Origin: Microvirga flavescens
Lineage (GTDB): Bacteria > Pseudomonadota > Alphaproteobacteria > Rhizobiales > Beijerinckiaceae
Length of the DNA: 64,000 bases
Assembly: GCF_003290125.1 (NCBI RefSeq)
Contig: NZ_QMKH01000004.1
Span: forward strand, 62,001-126,000
Direction: 5' to 3'
In this document: one piece after another, positions 54,498-63,519 of the stretch
Layout of the letters: the number at the start of each line of letters is the position of its first letter
Position numbering within the stretch: the first letter of the stretch is position 1
Notes under the pieces: generated by a model
Databases searched by the model: none
Told to the model about the DNA's origin: nothing
The model's input: only the letters and a program-made list of their open reading frames with translations
Position numbers and translations under genes: made by a program

Positions 54498-55457
54498 TCA
54501 TGTGCGGTACGACGGATGCCAAAAGGTTGCGCCGCGCTCGACGAGTGCGACAAAGCCGTAGAAAATCGATCCGGCGATGGCGGCGAGCGCGATCTCGGCC
54601 CACACCATGTCGAGCGACATGCGCGCGACCTCGATCGAGATTCTGAACCCCATGCCCACGATGGGCGTGCCGAAGAACTCGGCGACGATCGCGCCGATGA
54701 GGGCGAGCGTCGAATTGATCTTCAACGCATTGAAGATGAAGGGCAGTGCGGCGGGAAGCCGGAGCTTCACAAGGGTCGTCCAGTAGCCCGCCGCGTAGGA
54801 GTGCATGAGGTCGCGCTCCAGCCGACCGGCGGCGGAAAGTCCCGTCACGGTGTTCACCAGCATCGGGAAGAATGTCATCACCACGACGACTGCGGCCTTG
54901 GACGGCCAGTCGAACCCGAACCACATGACCATGATCGGCGCGATGCCGATGACCGGAAGGGCCGCCACGAAATTGCCGAGCGGCAGAAGGCCTCGCCGCA
55001 GAAATGGAACGCGGTCAGCGATGATGGCGACGACGAAGCCCGAGAGACATCCGATCACGTAGCCGGACAGCACGGACTTCACGAATGTCTGCACGAAGTC
55101 GTCACGCAGCACCGGCAGCGAGGCGGCGAAGCGGCTGCCGATGGCCGATGGCGCAGGCATCAGAACGGAGGGAACCCCTGCCCCGACGACGATGACCTCC
55201 CAGAGGAAGAACAGGAAAGCGCCGAAGAGGACCGGGACAGAGAGGCCGACGAGACGCCGCAACGTGGCGCTCTTGGGGCTCAGGTGCGAGAGCCCGCTCA
55301 ACGCGACGATGGAGGCAAGCCAAAGGAACGCAATGAAGCACCAGAAGCCTAGTCCGGCCTGCCCTGTCACGGCGGGACTATGCACCAAGTTGAGTGCATA
55401 GAGGCAACCAAGGAAAACGAGCGGTGTCAGAACGATGGCGCGGGAAGAGGCGTTCAT
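54498..55457 (-). CDS. ABC transporter permease
   Basis: A 319-residue inner-membrane permease with about six to eight hydrophobic segments and the EAA-type loop (SYAAGYWTTLVKLRLPAALPFIFNALK). The ATG at 55457 overlaps the stop of the preceding permease gene. The long N-terminal part has extra membrane helices relative to the usual 250-residue SsuC/TauC type. It pairs with the next permease as a heterodimer. Confidence 0.9.
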   Translation of the reverse strand: MNASSRAIVLTPLVFLGCLYALNLVHSPAVTGQAGLGFWCFIAFLWLASIVALSGLSHLSPKSATLRRLVGLSVPVLFGAFLFFLWEVIVVGAGVPSVLMPAPSAIGSRFAASLPVLRDDFVQTFVKSVLSGYVIGCLSGFVVAIIADRVPFLRRGLLPLGNFVAALPVIGIAPIMVMWFGFDWPSKAAVVVVMTFFPMLVNTVTGLSAAGRLERDLMHSYAAGYWTTLVKLRLPAALPFIFNALKINSTLALIGAIVAEFFGTPIVGMGFRISIEVARMSLDMVWAEIALAAIAGSIFYGFVALVERGATFWHPSYRT

Positions 55458-56383
55458 GCGGGGCGCGCTCCCATGCTGCGGCTCAGAAAGCGCTCTGCGA
55501 GGCCAACAAGGGCGACGAGCAGGGAGGCGAGGAGCGCCGCGCCGAATAGCGCCGCCCAGATCTGGATGGTCTGGCCATAATAGGAGCCCGCGAGAAGCCT
55601 CGCGCCGAGACCTGCCTGCGCCCCTGTCGGCAGCTCGCCCACGATGGCTCCGACAAGGCTGATGGCGACGGCGATTTTCAGGCCGGTGAAAAGATACGGC
55701 AACGAAGCGGGCAGCCGCAGTTTCCAGAATGTCTGCGCGAGCGAAGCCGAATAGGTGCGCATGAGATCGCGCTGCATCGGATCGGGCGATGTCAGCCCCT
55801 TCACCATGCTGATCGTGATGGGGAAAAAGCAAAGGTAGGCGGAAATGATCGCTTTCGGGAAAAGGCCCGTGATGCCGATGGAGCCGAGGACCACGATGAT
55901 GATAGGCGCGATGGCGAGGATCGGGATGGTCTGCGAAGAGATGATCCACGGCATGAGGCTGCGTTCCAACGTCTTCACATGGACAATCGAGACCGCGAGA
56001 ACACTCCCCAGCAGTACGCCGAGGCCAAAGCCCAGCAGCGTGGACGAGAGCGTGACCCAGGCATGGTACAGAAGGCTGCGGCGGGACGTGACCGGCGTGT
56101 CGATGGTGGTTTTCTTCAACTCGGCGAACACCTGATGCGGCGCGGGCAGCATCGGGCGTTCCTGCTCCATCGTGGCGAGAAGGATTTCGCTCGTGGAACG
56201 GGCCTCCCCCGCCCGCGCAAAGGCATCCGCGGTACCCTGCCAGTTCATCAGGATCGTGCCGGTGTACCAGAGCGCCACAATCGCCAGAACGACCACGAAC
56301 ACCGGCCCGGCATTTCCTTCCTTGCGGCGGGCTGCCTTGCGTGGCGATGGGCGCGCGGGAAGGCTCAATGCCTCAGTCGTCAT
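55454..56383 (-). CDS. ABC transporter permease
   Basis: A 309-residue permease of the BPD_transp_1 family. It has an N-terminal membrane helix, a periplasmic stretch and a core with YSASLAQTFWKLRLPASLPY as the coupling loop. It overlaps the ATPase gene end by 11 bp and couples to the second permease by ATGA, so binding protein, two permeases and ATPase form a complete importer. Confidence 0.9.
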   Translation of the reverse strand: MTTEALSLPARPSPRKAARRKEGNAGPVFVVVLAIVALWYTGTILMNWQGTADAFARAGEARSTSEILLATMEQERPMLPAPHQVFAELKKTTIDTPVTSRRSLLYHAWVTLSSTLLGFGLGVLLGSVLAVSIVHVKTLERSLMPWIISSQTIPILAIAPIIIVVLGSIGITGLFPKAIISAYLCFFPITISMVKGLTSPDPMQRDLMRTYSASLAQTFWKLRLPASLPYLFTGLKIAVAISLVGAIVGELPTGAQAGLGARLLAGSYYGQTIQIWAALFGAALLASLLVALVGLAERFLSRSMGARPA

Positions 56384-57209
56384 AGGAGTGCCCTGCCCTC
56401 AGGCCCTCACGGACCCGGTGTGCGATCTTAAGAAACTCGGGCGTTTCGCGGATTTCGAGCTTGCGCTCGCGGCCAAGATGACTGGCGTCGATCACGTCGA
56501 TGATCCGCCCGGGACGCGGTGACATCACCACGATCTTGGATGAAAGAAACACCGCCTCCGGAATGGAATGGGTGACGAACAGGACCGTCTTGCGGGTCTT
56601 GTCCCAAAGCTTGAGAAGCTGCTCGTTGAGGTGGTCGCGCACGATCTCGTCGAGAGCCCCGAAGGGTTCGTCCATCAGCAAGAGCTTCGGATCGAAGGAG
56701 AGCGCGCGGGCGATGGAGGCGCGCTGTTGCATGCCGCCGGAGAGTTGCCAGGGAAACTTCTTCTCGAAGCCTTTCAGGTTCACTAGTTCGAGTTGACGGC
56801 GCGAGCGCTCGTTCCGCTCCGCCTTGGGAATGCCGAAAATCTCGAGCGGAAGCTCCACGTTCTTCTGAATGGTCCGCCACGGATAGAGCGCCGGAGCCTG
56901 AAAGATGAAGCCGTAGTCCCGCCTGACACGGGCCTCGCTGGGGCTCACGCCGTTCACATGGATATGGCCGCCGTTCGGCTGTTCGAGATCCGCGATGACG
57001 CGAAGCAACGTTGTCTTACCGCAACCGGAGGGACCGATGAAGGAGACGAACTCCCCTTCCTCAATCTGCAGGTCGACATTGGAAAGAGCATAGACCGGGC
57101 CGTCGGCGGCCTCGTAGGTAAGAGACAGCCCCTGGATGTCGACCACGGGCGCACGGCTGGCAAGCCCGGGTTCCGCGCTAAGTCCAGGCTGTGCTCCGCT
57201 ATCGCCCAT
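56373..57209 (-). CDS. ABC transporter ATP-binding protein (SsuB/TauB/ThiZ type)
   Basis: A 278-residue ATPase. Walker A GPSGCGKTT is at about 59-67, the signature LSGGMQQRASIARAL and Walker B LLLMDEPFGALDE follow, and the switch histidine is in FVTHSIPEAV. The start at 57209 has a GGAGGACTTT ribosome-binding site; a GTG 16 codons earlier is less likely. It energises the adjacent permease pair. Confidence 0.92.
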   Translation of the reverse strand: MGDSGAQPGLSAEPGLASRAPVVDIQGLSLTYEAADGPVYALSNVDLQIEEGEFVSFIGPSGCGKTTLLRVIADLEQPNGGHIHVNGVSPSEARVRRDYGFIFQAPALYPWRTIQKNVELPLEIFGIPKAERNERSRRQLELVNLKGFEKKFPWQLSGGMQQRASIARALSFDPKLLLMDEPFGALDEIVRDHLNEQLLKLWDKTRKTVLFVTHSIPEAVFLSSKIVVMSPRPGRIIDVIDASHLGRERKLEIRETPEFLKIAHRVREGLRAGHSYDD

Positions 57210-57348
57210 AAAGTCCTCCGTTACGCGCTTCAGCACTGTCTCTCCCTTCGGCTTCACCAGTTACACTCCCTCTCGCAAGGATCATGCCAGTTGAGATTTG
57301 CGGGATCTGCGAACCGGACGGAACGGAAGTCTGCTCCGTTCCTGAGCA

Positions 57349-58683
57349 TCATGCCGTCGCTTTCAGCACATCCCCGATGGTGCCGATGATTTCGTCGATC
57401 TGCGCCTTCGAGACGATGAGAGGCGGCGACAGAGCGATGATGTCGCCTGTCGTGCGGATGAGGACGCCGCGCTCGAAGCATTCCAGGAACACCGAGAAGG
57501 CGCGTTTCGTCGGTTCGCCGGGGATCGATGCAAGCTCGATGGCGCCGACAAGGCCGATATTGCGGACGTCGATCACATGCTTCGTGTCCTTCAGCGAGTG
57601 GATCGCTTGTTCCCAATATGACGCGAGTTCCGCCCCGCGCGTGAGAAGCCCTTCGTCCGCATAAGTATCGAGTGTCGCAATGCCGGCGGCGCAGGCCATC
57701 GGGTGGGCCGAGTAGGTATAGCCGTGGAAGAACTCGATGAGATGCTCAGGGCCCGTCATGAAGGCGTCGTGGATCTCCGACTTCACGAAGACCGCCCCCA
57801 TTGGAATGACGCCGTTCGTCACGCCTTTCGCGGTGATCATGATGTCGGGAATGACACCGAAATAATCGGCGGCGAAGTTCGTTCCGAGGCGGCCGAAGCC
57901 GGTGATGACCTCATCGAAGATCAAGAGAATGCCGTGCTTGTCGCAGATCTCGCGCAAGCGCTTGAGATAGCCCTTCGGCGGAATGAGAACTCCTGTGGAA
58001 CCCGCCACCGGCTCGACGATAACCGCCGCGATGGTGGAGGCATCATGAAGGGTCACGAGGCGCTCCAGATCCTCCGCAAGCTCAAGTCCATGTGTCGGCT
58101 CGCCCTTGGTGAAGGCGTTGCGGGCGGGATCGTGAGTGTGGCGCAGGTGATCGACGCCCGAGAGCAGCGTTCCGAACATCTTGCGGTTCGAAACAATGCC
58201 GCCGACCGAGATGCCGCCGAAATTCACGCCGTGATAGCCACGTTCGCGGCCGATCAGCCGTGTGCGGGAGCCCTCGCCTCTCACGCGATGATAAGCGAGT
58301 GCGATCTTGAGGGCGGTCTCAACGGATTCCGATCCGGAATTGGTGAAAAAGACGTGGTCGAGCCCTTCCGGCGTGAGTTGCACAAGGCGCGAGGCGAACT
58401 CGAAGGCCTTCGGATGGCTCATCTGGAACGCCGGTGCGTAGTCGAGCTCGGCGACCTGGCGCTGCACGGCTTCCACAATCTTGGGCCGCCCGTGACCGGC
58501 ATTCACGCACCAGAGCCCGGCGGTGCCGTCGAGGATCGGACGGCCATCGTCGGTGTAGTAGTGCATGTCCTGCGCGCCCGCGAGGAGACGCGGCGTCTTC
58601 TTGAATTGCCGGTTCGCCGTGAACGGCATCCAGAACGCGGCAAGATCGTTGGGAAGCGGACGCCTCGCTGGCATGACGTTCAT
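57349..58683 (-). CDS. Omega-aminotransferase (beta-alanine/beta-aminoisobutyrate--pyruvate transaminase)
   Basis: A 444-residue class III PLP aminotransferase. FTNSGSESVETALKIA binds the phosphate, DEVITGFGRLG gives the PLP ring aspartate, and Lys286 in ITAKGVTNG forms the Schiff base. The clear AGGAGGA ribosome-binding site fixes the start at 58683. In this cluster it should deaminate beta-alanine and beta-aminoisobutyrate made by the preceding pathway steps. It is divergent from the RutR-type regulator. Confidence 0.9.
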   Translation of the reverse strand: MNVMPARRPLPNDLAAFWMPFTANRQFKKTPRLLAGAQDMHYYTDDGRPILDGTAGLWCVNAGHGRPKIVEAVQRQVAELDYAPAFQMSHPKAFEFASRLVQLTPEGLDHVFFTNSGSESVETALKIALAYHRVRGEGSRTRLIGRERGYHGVNFGGISVGGIVSNRKMFGTLLSGVDHLRHTHDPARNAFTKGEPTHGLELAEDLERLVTLHDASTIAAVIVEPVAGSTGVLIPPKGYLKRLREICDKHGILLIFDEVITGFGRLGTNFAADYFGVIPDIMITAKGVTNGVIPMGAVFVKSEIHDAFMTGPEHLIEFFHGYTYSAHPMACAAGIATLDTYADEGLLTRGAELASYWEQAIHSLKDTKHVIDVRNIGLVGAIELASIPGEPTKRAFSVFLECFERGVLIRTTGDIIALSPPLIVSKAQIDEIIGTIGDVLKATA

Positions 58684-58823
58684 AATTCTATCCTCCTGAG
58701 ATCGGACGCCTTGTTTGTGCGCCGTAGAGCATGGTTGATGATTGAGCGCTGGTGCATCGCTCTTGCGGGAGCGATCCTCCGCAACGTAAAGTTCGTGACG
58801 GAGGCAACGCGAAGGGATATCCG

Positions 58824-59492
58824 GTGGCTGACGAGGTTGGATCGGGAGTGCCCGCGCCGATGCGCAAAACACGGATGGGCGAGGCGAATGCGGAACGTAT
58901 CCTCGATGCCGCCCTCGATGTGTTTGCCGCTTATGGCTACCGCGGCGCCCGCATCGACCAGATTGCCGCTGCCGCCGGCTTGTCGAAACCGAACCTGCTT
59001 TACTATTTCCGCACGAAGGAAGAGCTCTACACCGCTGTCCTGCGTCGAACGCTCGACATGTGGCTGGAGCCTCTCCGCGAACTCGACGCGACGAGCGATC
59101 CGCGAACGGCTCTTGAAGCGTACATCGCGCGCAAGCTCGAATACTCCCACAGCCAACCGACGGCCTCGCGGCTGTTCGCGATGGAAATTTTGCAGGGCGC
59201 TCCGCATCTGAGCCCTGCCCTGTCGGGAACGCTTCTCGATCTCGTGGAGGTCAAATGCCGGATCATCGAAGGATGGATCCGCGCCGGGCAGTTGCGGCCC
59301 GTTGACCCCAAGCACCTCATTTTCGCGATCTGGGCGACGACACAGCACTATGCCGATTTCGGAGCCCAGATCCGCACGCTGACGGGCAAGGGGATCGAGG
59401 AGGGCGATTTCTATGCCTCCACCCTGGCGGCGCTGTCGCGCATCCTTCTCGACGGCGTGTTGCCGCCTGAAGGCGCATCGCAAGAGCTTTGA
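58824..59492 (+). CDS. rutR: RutR-type TetR family regulator
   Basis: A TetR regulator of about 222 residues. The helix-turn-helix region runs ANAERILDAALDVFAAYGYR, then IDQIAAAAGLSKPNLLYYF, and the C-terminal domain (FAIWATTQHYADF) matches RutR, which in E. coli senses uracil and thymine. The GTG at 58824 has an AAGGG upstream; the ATG at 58860 is an alternative. Its setting between the aminotransferase and preA, and the RutR-like palindrome before preT, support control of the cluster. Confidence 0.88.
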   Translation: MADEVGSGVPAPMRKTRMGEANAERILDAALDVFAAYGYRGARIDQIAAAAGLSKPNLLYYFRTKEELYTAVLRRTLDMWLEPLRELDATSDPRTALEAYIARKLEYSHSQPTASRLFAMEILQGAPHLSPALSGTLLDLVEVKCRIIEGWIRAGQLRPVDPKHLIFAIWATTQHYADFGAQIRTLTGKGIEEGDFYASTLAALSRILLDGVLPPEGASQEL

Positions 59493-59571
59493 GATCGTCA
59501 TACCGCTCTTCTCATCCGCGTGAGAGTGAAAATGAAAACGGCGCCGGGGATGGGCCCGACGCCGATGCAGC

Positions 59572-60900
59572 TTATTCCGCAGGTTCAACCGGCTGGAGAC
59601 GTTTCGCCGATTGCGGGTTGTTGGGGTGCTGGGTCCAGTTGAGATAGGACCCGTCGACCAGACGACCGGTCCTCAGGTCGACCTCGTTCACCAACGGCTC
59701 CATCGTGATGCAGTTCTCGATGGGGCAGACGCTGGCGCAGAGATTGCACCCGACGCATTCCTCGTCGATGACCTCGAAGTGACGGACGCCGTTGACGAGG
59801 TGGGTGATGGCCTGGTGCGAGGTGTCTTCGCAGGCGACATGGCAGCGGCCGCACTTGATGCACAGATCCTGGTCGATCTTCGCTTTCACCGCGTAGTTGA
59901 GGTTGAGATACTGCCAGTCGGTGACGTTCGGCACCGCCGCACCGACGAAGTCCGAAACCTTCGCGTAGCCGCGCTCGTCCATGAAGGCTTCAAGTCCCGT
60001 AATCATTTCCTGGACGATCTTGAAGCCGTAGACCATCGCCGCCGTGCAGACCTGCACCGTGCCGGAGCCGAGCGCAATGAACTCCGCCGCGTCCCGCCAT
60101 GTCTCGATGCCGCCGATGCCGGAGATCGGCAGGCCACGCGTTGCAGGCGAGCGGGCAATTTCCGCCACCATGTTGAGGGCGATGGGCTTCACCGCCGGGC
60201 CGCACATGCCGCCGTGAGTGGCCTTCCCATCCGTATGCGGGCTTGGAATCATGCGCTCGAGATCGACGCCGACAATCGAGTTGATGGTGTTGATGAGGGA
60301 AACCGCATCCGCGCCACCCCGTTTCGCGGCTTCCGCAGGCTTGCGGATGTCGGAAATGTTGGGGGTCAACTTCACGATGACCGGCATGCGCGAATGGATC
60401 TTGCACCAGCGCGTCACCATCTCGACATACTCGGGCACCTGCCCGACCGCCGCACCCATGCCGCGCTCCGACATGCCGTGCGGGCAGCCGAAATTGAGTT
60501 CGATCCCGTCCGCTCCCGTTGCCTCGACACGCGGGAGAATCCGCTTCCACGCCTCTTCCTCACAAGGAACCATGAGGGACACGACGATGGCCCGGTCCGG
60601 CCAGCGGCGCTTCATCTCGGTGATCTCCTGAAGGTTCACTTCAAGAGGCCGATCGGTGATGAGCTCGATATTGTTGAAAGCGGAGATCCGCCGGTCGGGG
60701 CCGTGCACCACCCCGTAGCGCGGGCCCGAGACGTTGACGACAGGCGGCCCCTCCTCGCCGAGGGTTTTCCAGACGACACCGCCCCACCCCGCGCGAAAAG
60801 CGCGCTCGATGTTGTAGGCCTTGTCGGTCGGTGGCGCAGAGGCGAGCCAGAAGGGGTTCGGCGATTTGATGCCGCAGAAATTGACGCTGAGATCGGCCAT
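59572..60900 (-). CDS. preA: NAD-dependent dihydropyrimidine dehydrogenase subunit PreA
   Basis: PreA reduces uracil and thymine at an FMN site. The 442-residue protein has the dihydroorotate dehydrogenase-like barrel (NPFWLASAPPTD, ELNFGCPHGMSERGMG with the active cysteine, SGIGGIETW) followed by a two-cluster ferredoxin domain (CIKCGRCHVAC and CVGCNLCASVCPIENC). It starts 12 bp after preT, its electron-supplying partner. Confidence 0.95.
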   Translation of the reverse strand: MADLSVNFCGIKSPNPFWLASAPPTDKAYNIERAFRAGWGGVVWKTLGEEGPPVVNVSGPRYGVVHGPDRRISAFNNIELITDRPLEVNLQEITEMKRRWPDRAIVVSLMVPCEEEAWKRILPRVEATGADGIELNFGCPHGMSERGMGAAVGQVPEYVEMVTRWCKIHSRMPVIVKLTPNISDIRKPAEAAKRGGADAVSLINTINSIVGVDLERMIPSPHTDGKATHGGMCGPAVKPIALNMVAEIARSPATRGLPISGIGGIETWRDAAEFIALGSGTVQVCTAAMVYGFKIVQEMITGLEAFMDERGYAKVSDFVGAAVPNVTDWQYLNLNYAVKAKIDQDLCIKCGRCHVACEDTSHQAITHLVNGVRHFEVIDEECVGCNLCASVCPIENCITMEPLVNEVDLRTGRLVDGSYLNWTQHPNNPQSAKRLQPVEPAE

Positions 60901-60912
60901 CGTGACTTCCCC

Positions 60913-62277
60913 TTATTCCGCCGCCATCGGCACGAGGCCTTGGAGGGTGCTGTTGATGGACAAGGCAGCCTGCTTGCCGTCTTCGACCGCGACCACCGTA
61001 AGATCGCGCCCGGCGGCCACGCAGTCGCCGCCAGCCCAAACGCCCGAGAGTGAAGTCCGACGTTCGTCGTCCACGGCGATGCGCCCCGCTTCGAGATCGA
61101 GCATGTCGCTCGACCCTTCGAGAACCTGCGGTACGAAGAGCTGGCCGATGGCCTTGAACAGCTGATCCGCCGGCAAGTCGAAAGTCTCGCCGGTATCGAC
61201 AAGCCGCCCGTCTTTCTCTGCGGTCGTCGCGAAGGTGACGGAGCGCAAAGCGCCACTTTCCCCCTTCACGGCGAGCGGACGCGCCCAGTGGCGAACCACG
61301 ACGCCTTCGGTCAGAGCAAGTTCCTGCTCGTAACGGCTTGCGCCCATCTGCTCAGCGCCACGGCGATAGACGATGGTCACCTCTTCGGCGCCGAGTTTCT
61401 TGGCCTGCACGGCGGCATCGACAGCGGTCATGCCGCCACCGACCACGACGACACGACGACCGATGGGCAGAGTGGAGAGGTTTTTCGACTGGCGCAAATC
61501 TTCGATGAAGGACACGGCATCCTCGATACCGCTTAATCCCGCATCGTCGATGCCGAGGGCATTCACAGCCTGCAGGCCGAGGCCGAGGAAAACCGCATCG
61601 AAGTCCCGGCGCAGATCGGCCAGCGTGAAATCGCGTCCGAGCGCTTGGCCGCAACGCAACTCGATGCCGCCGACGCCGAGAATCCAGTCCACTTCCTTTT
61701 GCGCGAAGTCATTCGTGGACTTGTAGGACGCGATGCCGTGCTCATTGAGCCCGCCCGGCTTCTGACGGGCTTCGAAAACAACTACCTCGTGGCCCAATGT
61801 CGCGAGTTTGTGGGCGCAGGAAAGGCCGGCAGGGCCGGCGCCGACCACGGCGACACGCTTTCCTGTCGGCGCTCCATGCTTGTAGAGCTGTCGTCCCGAC
61901 GCCATGACGGCATCGGTCGCGTGGCGCTGCAACTGCCCGATAATCACGGGCTCGCCTTCCGCCTCGTTGCGGACGCAGGCCTGCTCGCAAAGGGTTTCGG
62001 TGGGGCATACGCGAGCGCACATGCCGCCAAGGATGTTGGAGTCGAGGATCGTCTTGCCGGCTCCGCGCGCATTCCCCGTCGCGATCTGCTTGATGAACAG
62101 CGGGATGTCGATGCTCGTCGGGCAGGCCGTGACGCAGGGAGCGTCGTAACAGAACAGGCAGCGCTCTGCCGCCACCCGCGCCTCATGCGGATCGAGGGGC
62201 GCATGAAGATCGCAAAACGCCTCCGCGTACTCGCCTGATGCGAGCCGCCCGGAACGAATATCCGGTGCTGAAGTCAT
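60913..62277 (-). CDS. preT: NAD-dependent dihydropyrimidine dehydrogenase subunit PreT
   Basis: PreT transfers electrons from NADH to PreA. The 454-residue protein has the N-terminal Fe-S motifs of the GltD family (C40, C43, C48, C52, then GGMCARVCPTETLCEQAC), the FAD-binding VAVVGAGPAGLSCAH and the NAD(P)-binding VVVGGGMTAVDAA. It is the first gene after the promoter region with the RutR-like operator. Confidence 0.95.
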   Translation of the reverse strand: MTSAPDIRSGRLASGEYAEAFCDLHAPLDPHEARVAAERCLFCYDAPCVTACPTSIDIPLFIKQIATGNARGAGKTILDSNILGGMCARVCPTETLCEQACVRNEAEGEPVIIGQLQRHATDAVMASGRQLYKHGAPTGKRVAVVGAGPAGLSCAHKLATLGHEVVVFEARQKPGGLNEHGIASYKSTNDFAQKEVDWILGVGGIELRCGQALGRDFTLADLRRDFDAVFLGLGLQAVNALGIDDAGLSGIEDAVSFIEDLRQSKNLSTLPIGRRVVVVGGGMTAVDAAVQAKKLGAEEVTIVYRRGAEQMGASRYEQELALTEGVVVRHWARPLAVKGESGALRSVTFATTAEKDGRLVDTGETFDLPADQLFKAIGQLFVPQVLEGSSDMLDLEAGRIAVDDERRTSLSGVWAGGDCVAAGRDLTVVAVEDGKQAALSINSTLQGLVPMAAE

Positions 62278-62362
62278 GAGTCCTCCTGCCCGCTCAAGGC
62301 GGGTCGTTCAGGCCTATCGAACCGTTCTCCTCGGCCCGCCTCTCAAGGGGCAGGCTCATGAT

Positions 62363-62378
62363 TTGACCATACGATCAA
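62363..62378. promoter_or_regulatory. RutR-like operator upstream of preT
   Basis: TTGACCATACGATCAA matches the palindromic RutR consensus of E. coli (TTGACC-AnnT-GGTCAA) at all but two defined positions. It lies 86 bp before the preT start, just downstream of a minus-strand TTGACA (complement of 62392-62397) that could be a -35 hexamer. A bound repressor would block RNA polymerase. Confidence 0.6.
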
Positions 62379-62540
62379 AACTTATGAAGACTGTCAAACG
62401 CAAGTATTCGGAGCGAGACACGTCGGTCATCGGACTTCGACGGTCAGCGAGTGCAGCCGCTCCCCTCCGACGTCATGAGTGGAACGGCCCGTTGCCTCGA
62501 AGGCGTTGATGTTGGCGATGGCCGTTTCGGCGAGGCGGCC

Positions 62541-63437
62541 TTAGAACCGCATGCTCAACCCCACCACAGGCCCGTGCTGCAGCGTGTCGAATTCATAGCG
62601 CCTGCGGCCCTCGCCCTGTTCGTAGTCCACGTAAAGAGCGCGATAGCCGATGATGCCTGAGAACGTGATTCCGTTGTAGCTGCCGAAATCGAAGCCGTAC
62701 CCACCGAGGGCTTGCCAGGAGAACTTGCTGCCGGCACCGAACCCGCCGATGTCACCCTGGAGAAAAAGGTTCTGGCCCGGGGCCAAGTCGTAGCGCAGCC
62801 TCGCGCCGATGATCGGATCGACCCAGTCCACGGAGCCCGACCGGGCAATGGCGCGATAGCCGACGAGGTCCAGATCGACAATGTCGAGGGAGCTTGCGAG
62901 ATTGAAGGAAAGATCGGCCTTCTGATGCCAGTATCGCCCGCCGGCAAGAAGATCGACCCCCAACGCCCCGGAGCGCAGAACTTCGTATGTCACGCCGAAT
63001 TCGAAGATCGCCATATCGATGTTGATATCGGAGCTTGTGCCGAGCGTGCCCGTCACGCCGGGTGCCAGGGAGCGGGTCCGCAGACTGCTTTCACCGGCTC
63101 CAATGTTGCTCCAGACGAGATTCCCATAAATCGCCAATGGCCCACGGCGGGCTTCGAAGTCACCCATGAGAGCGACAAGCGTGTCGCTCTTCTCGACGAT
63201 GTCGGCGAAGCTTGCATTGACCTTTACCGTGCGTCCGCGAACGGTCTGGCTCCCTGTCATGGCGGTGAGCCAGCCATAGGGAATGAAGCGGAAGGTCCAT
63301 TCAAGCGGGGCGGAGGCAGGGGCCGCGCTGGGATCGACCGGCCGTCCGAGATCGGCGCCAAGCGCCGCTCCGCCCAGGCTGGCGGTAAGAAGGGTTGTCA
63401 GCGCGGCATAGGACAACCGATGGAACAGACAATTCAT
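62541..63437 (-). CDS. Outer-membrane beta-barrel-like protein
   Basis: From the Met at 63437 the protein has 298 residues with a signal peptide (LTTLLTASLGGAALGA) and alternating amphipathic strands to the C-terminal phenylalanine (VVGLSMRF), as expected for an outer-membrane barrel. Segments such as FRFIPYGWLTAMTGSQTVRG and LDLLAGGRYWHQKADL resemble porin-like proteins of Hyphomicrobiales. The function is not known. An upstream in-frame Met at 63509 is less likely because it would precede the signal peptide. Confidence 0.75.
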   Translation of the reverse strand: MNCLFHRLSYAALTTLLTASLGGAALGADLGRPVDPSAAPASAPLEWTFRFIPYGWLTAMTGSQTVRGRTVKVNASFADIVEKSDTLVALMGDFEARRGPLAIYGNLVWSNIGAGESSLRTRSLAPGVTGTLGTSSDINIDMAIFEFGVTYEVLRSGALGVDLLAGGRYWHQKADLSFNLASSLDIVDLDLVGYRAIARSGSVDWVDPIIGARLRYDLAPGQNLFLQGDIGGFGAGSKFSWQALGGYGFDFGSYNGITFSGIIGYRALYVDYEQGEGRRRYEFDTLQHGPVVGLSMRF

Positions 63438-63519
63438 AACCGCCCCCTCCTCTATGCGCCCCTTCGAACGGGCACTGAAGGGAGATGGAAGCAAACGGTT
63501 ACGCTTCAACCCTTCCGTA

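Noticed and set aside
62451-62660. 69-codon plus-strand frame downstream of the RutR-like site
   Set aside because: Antisense to the end of the outer-membrane protein gene with no independent support.
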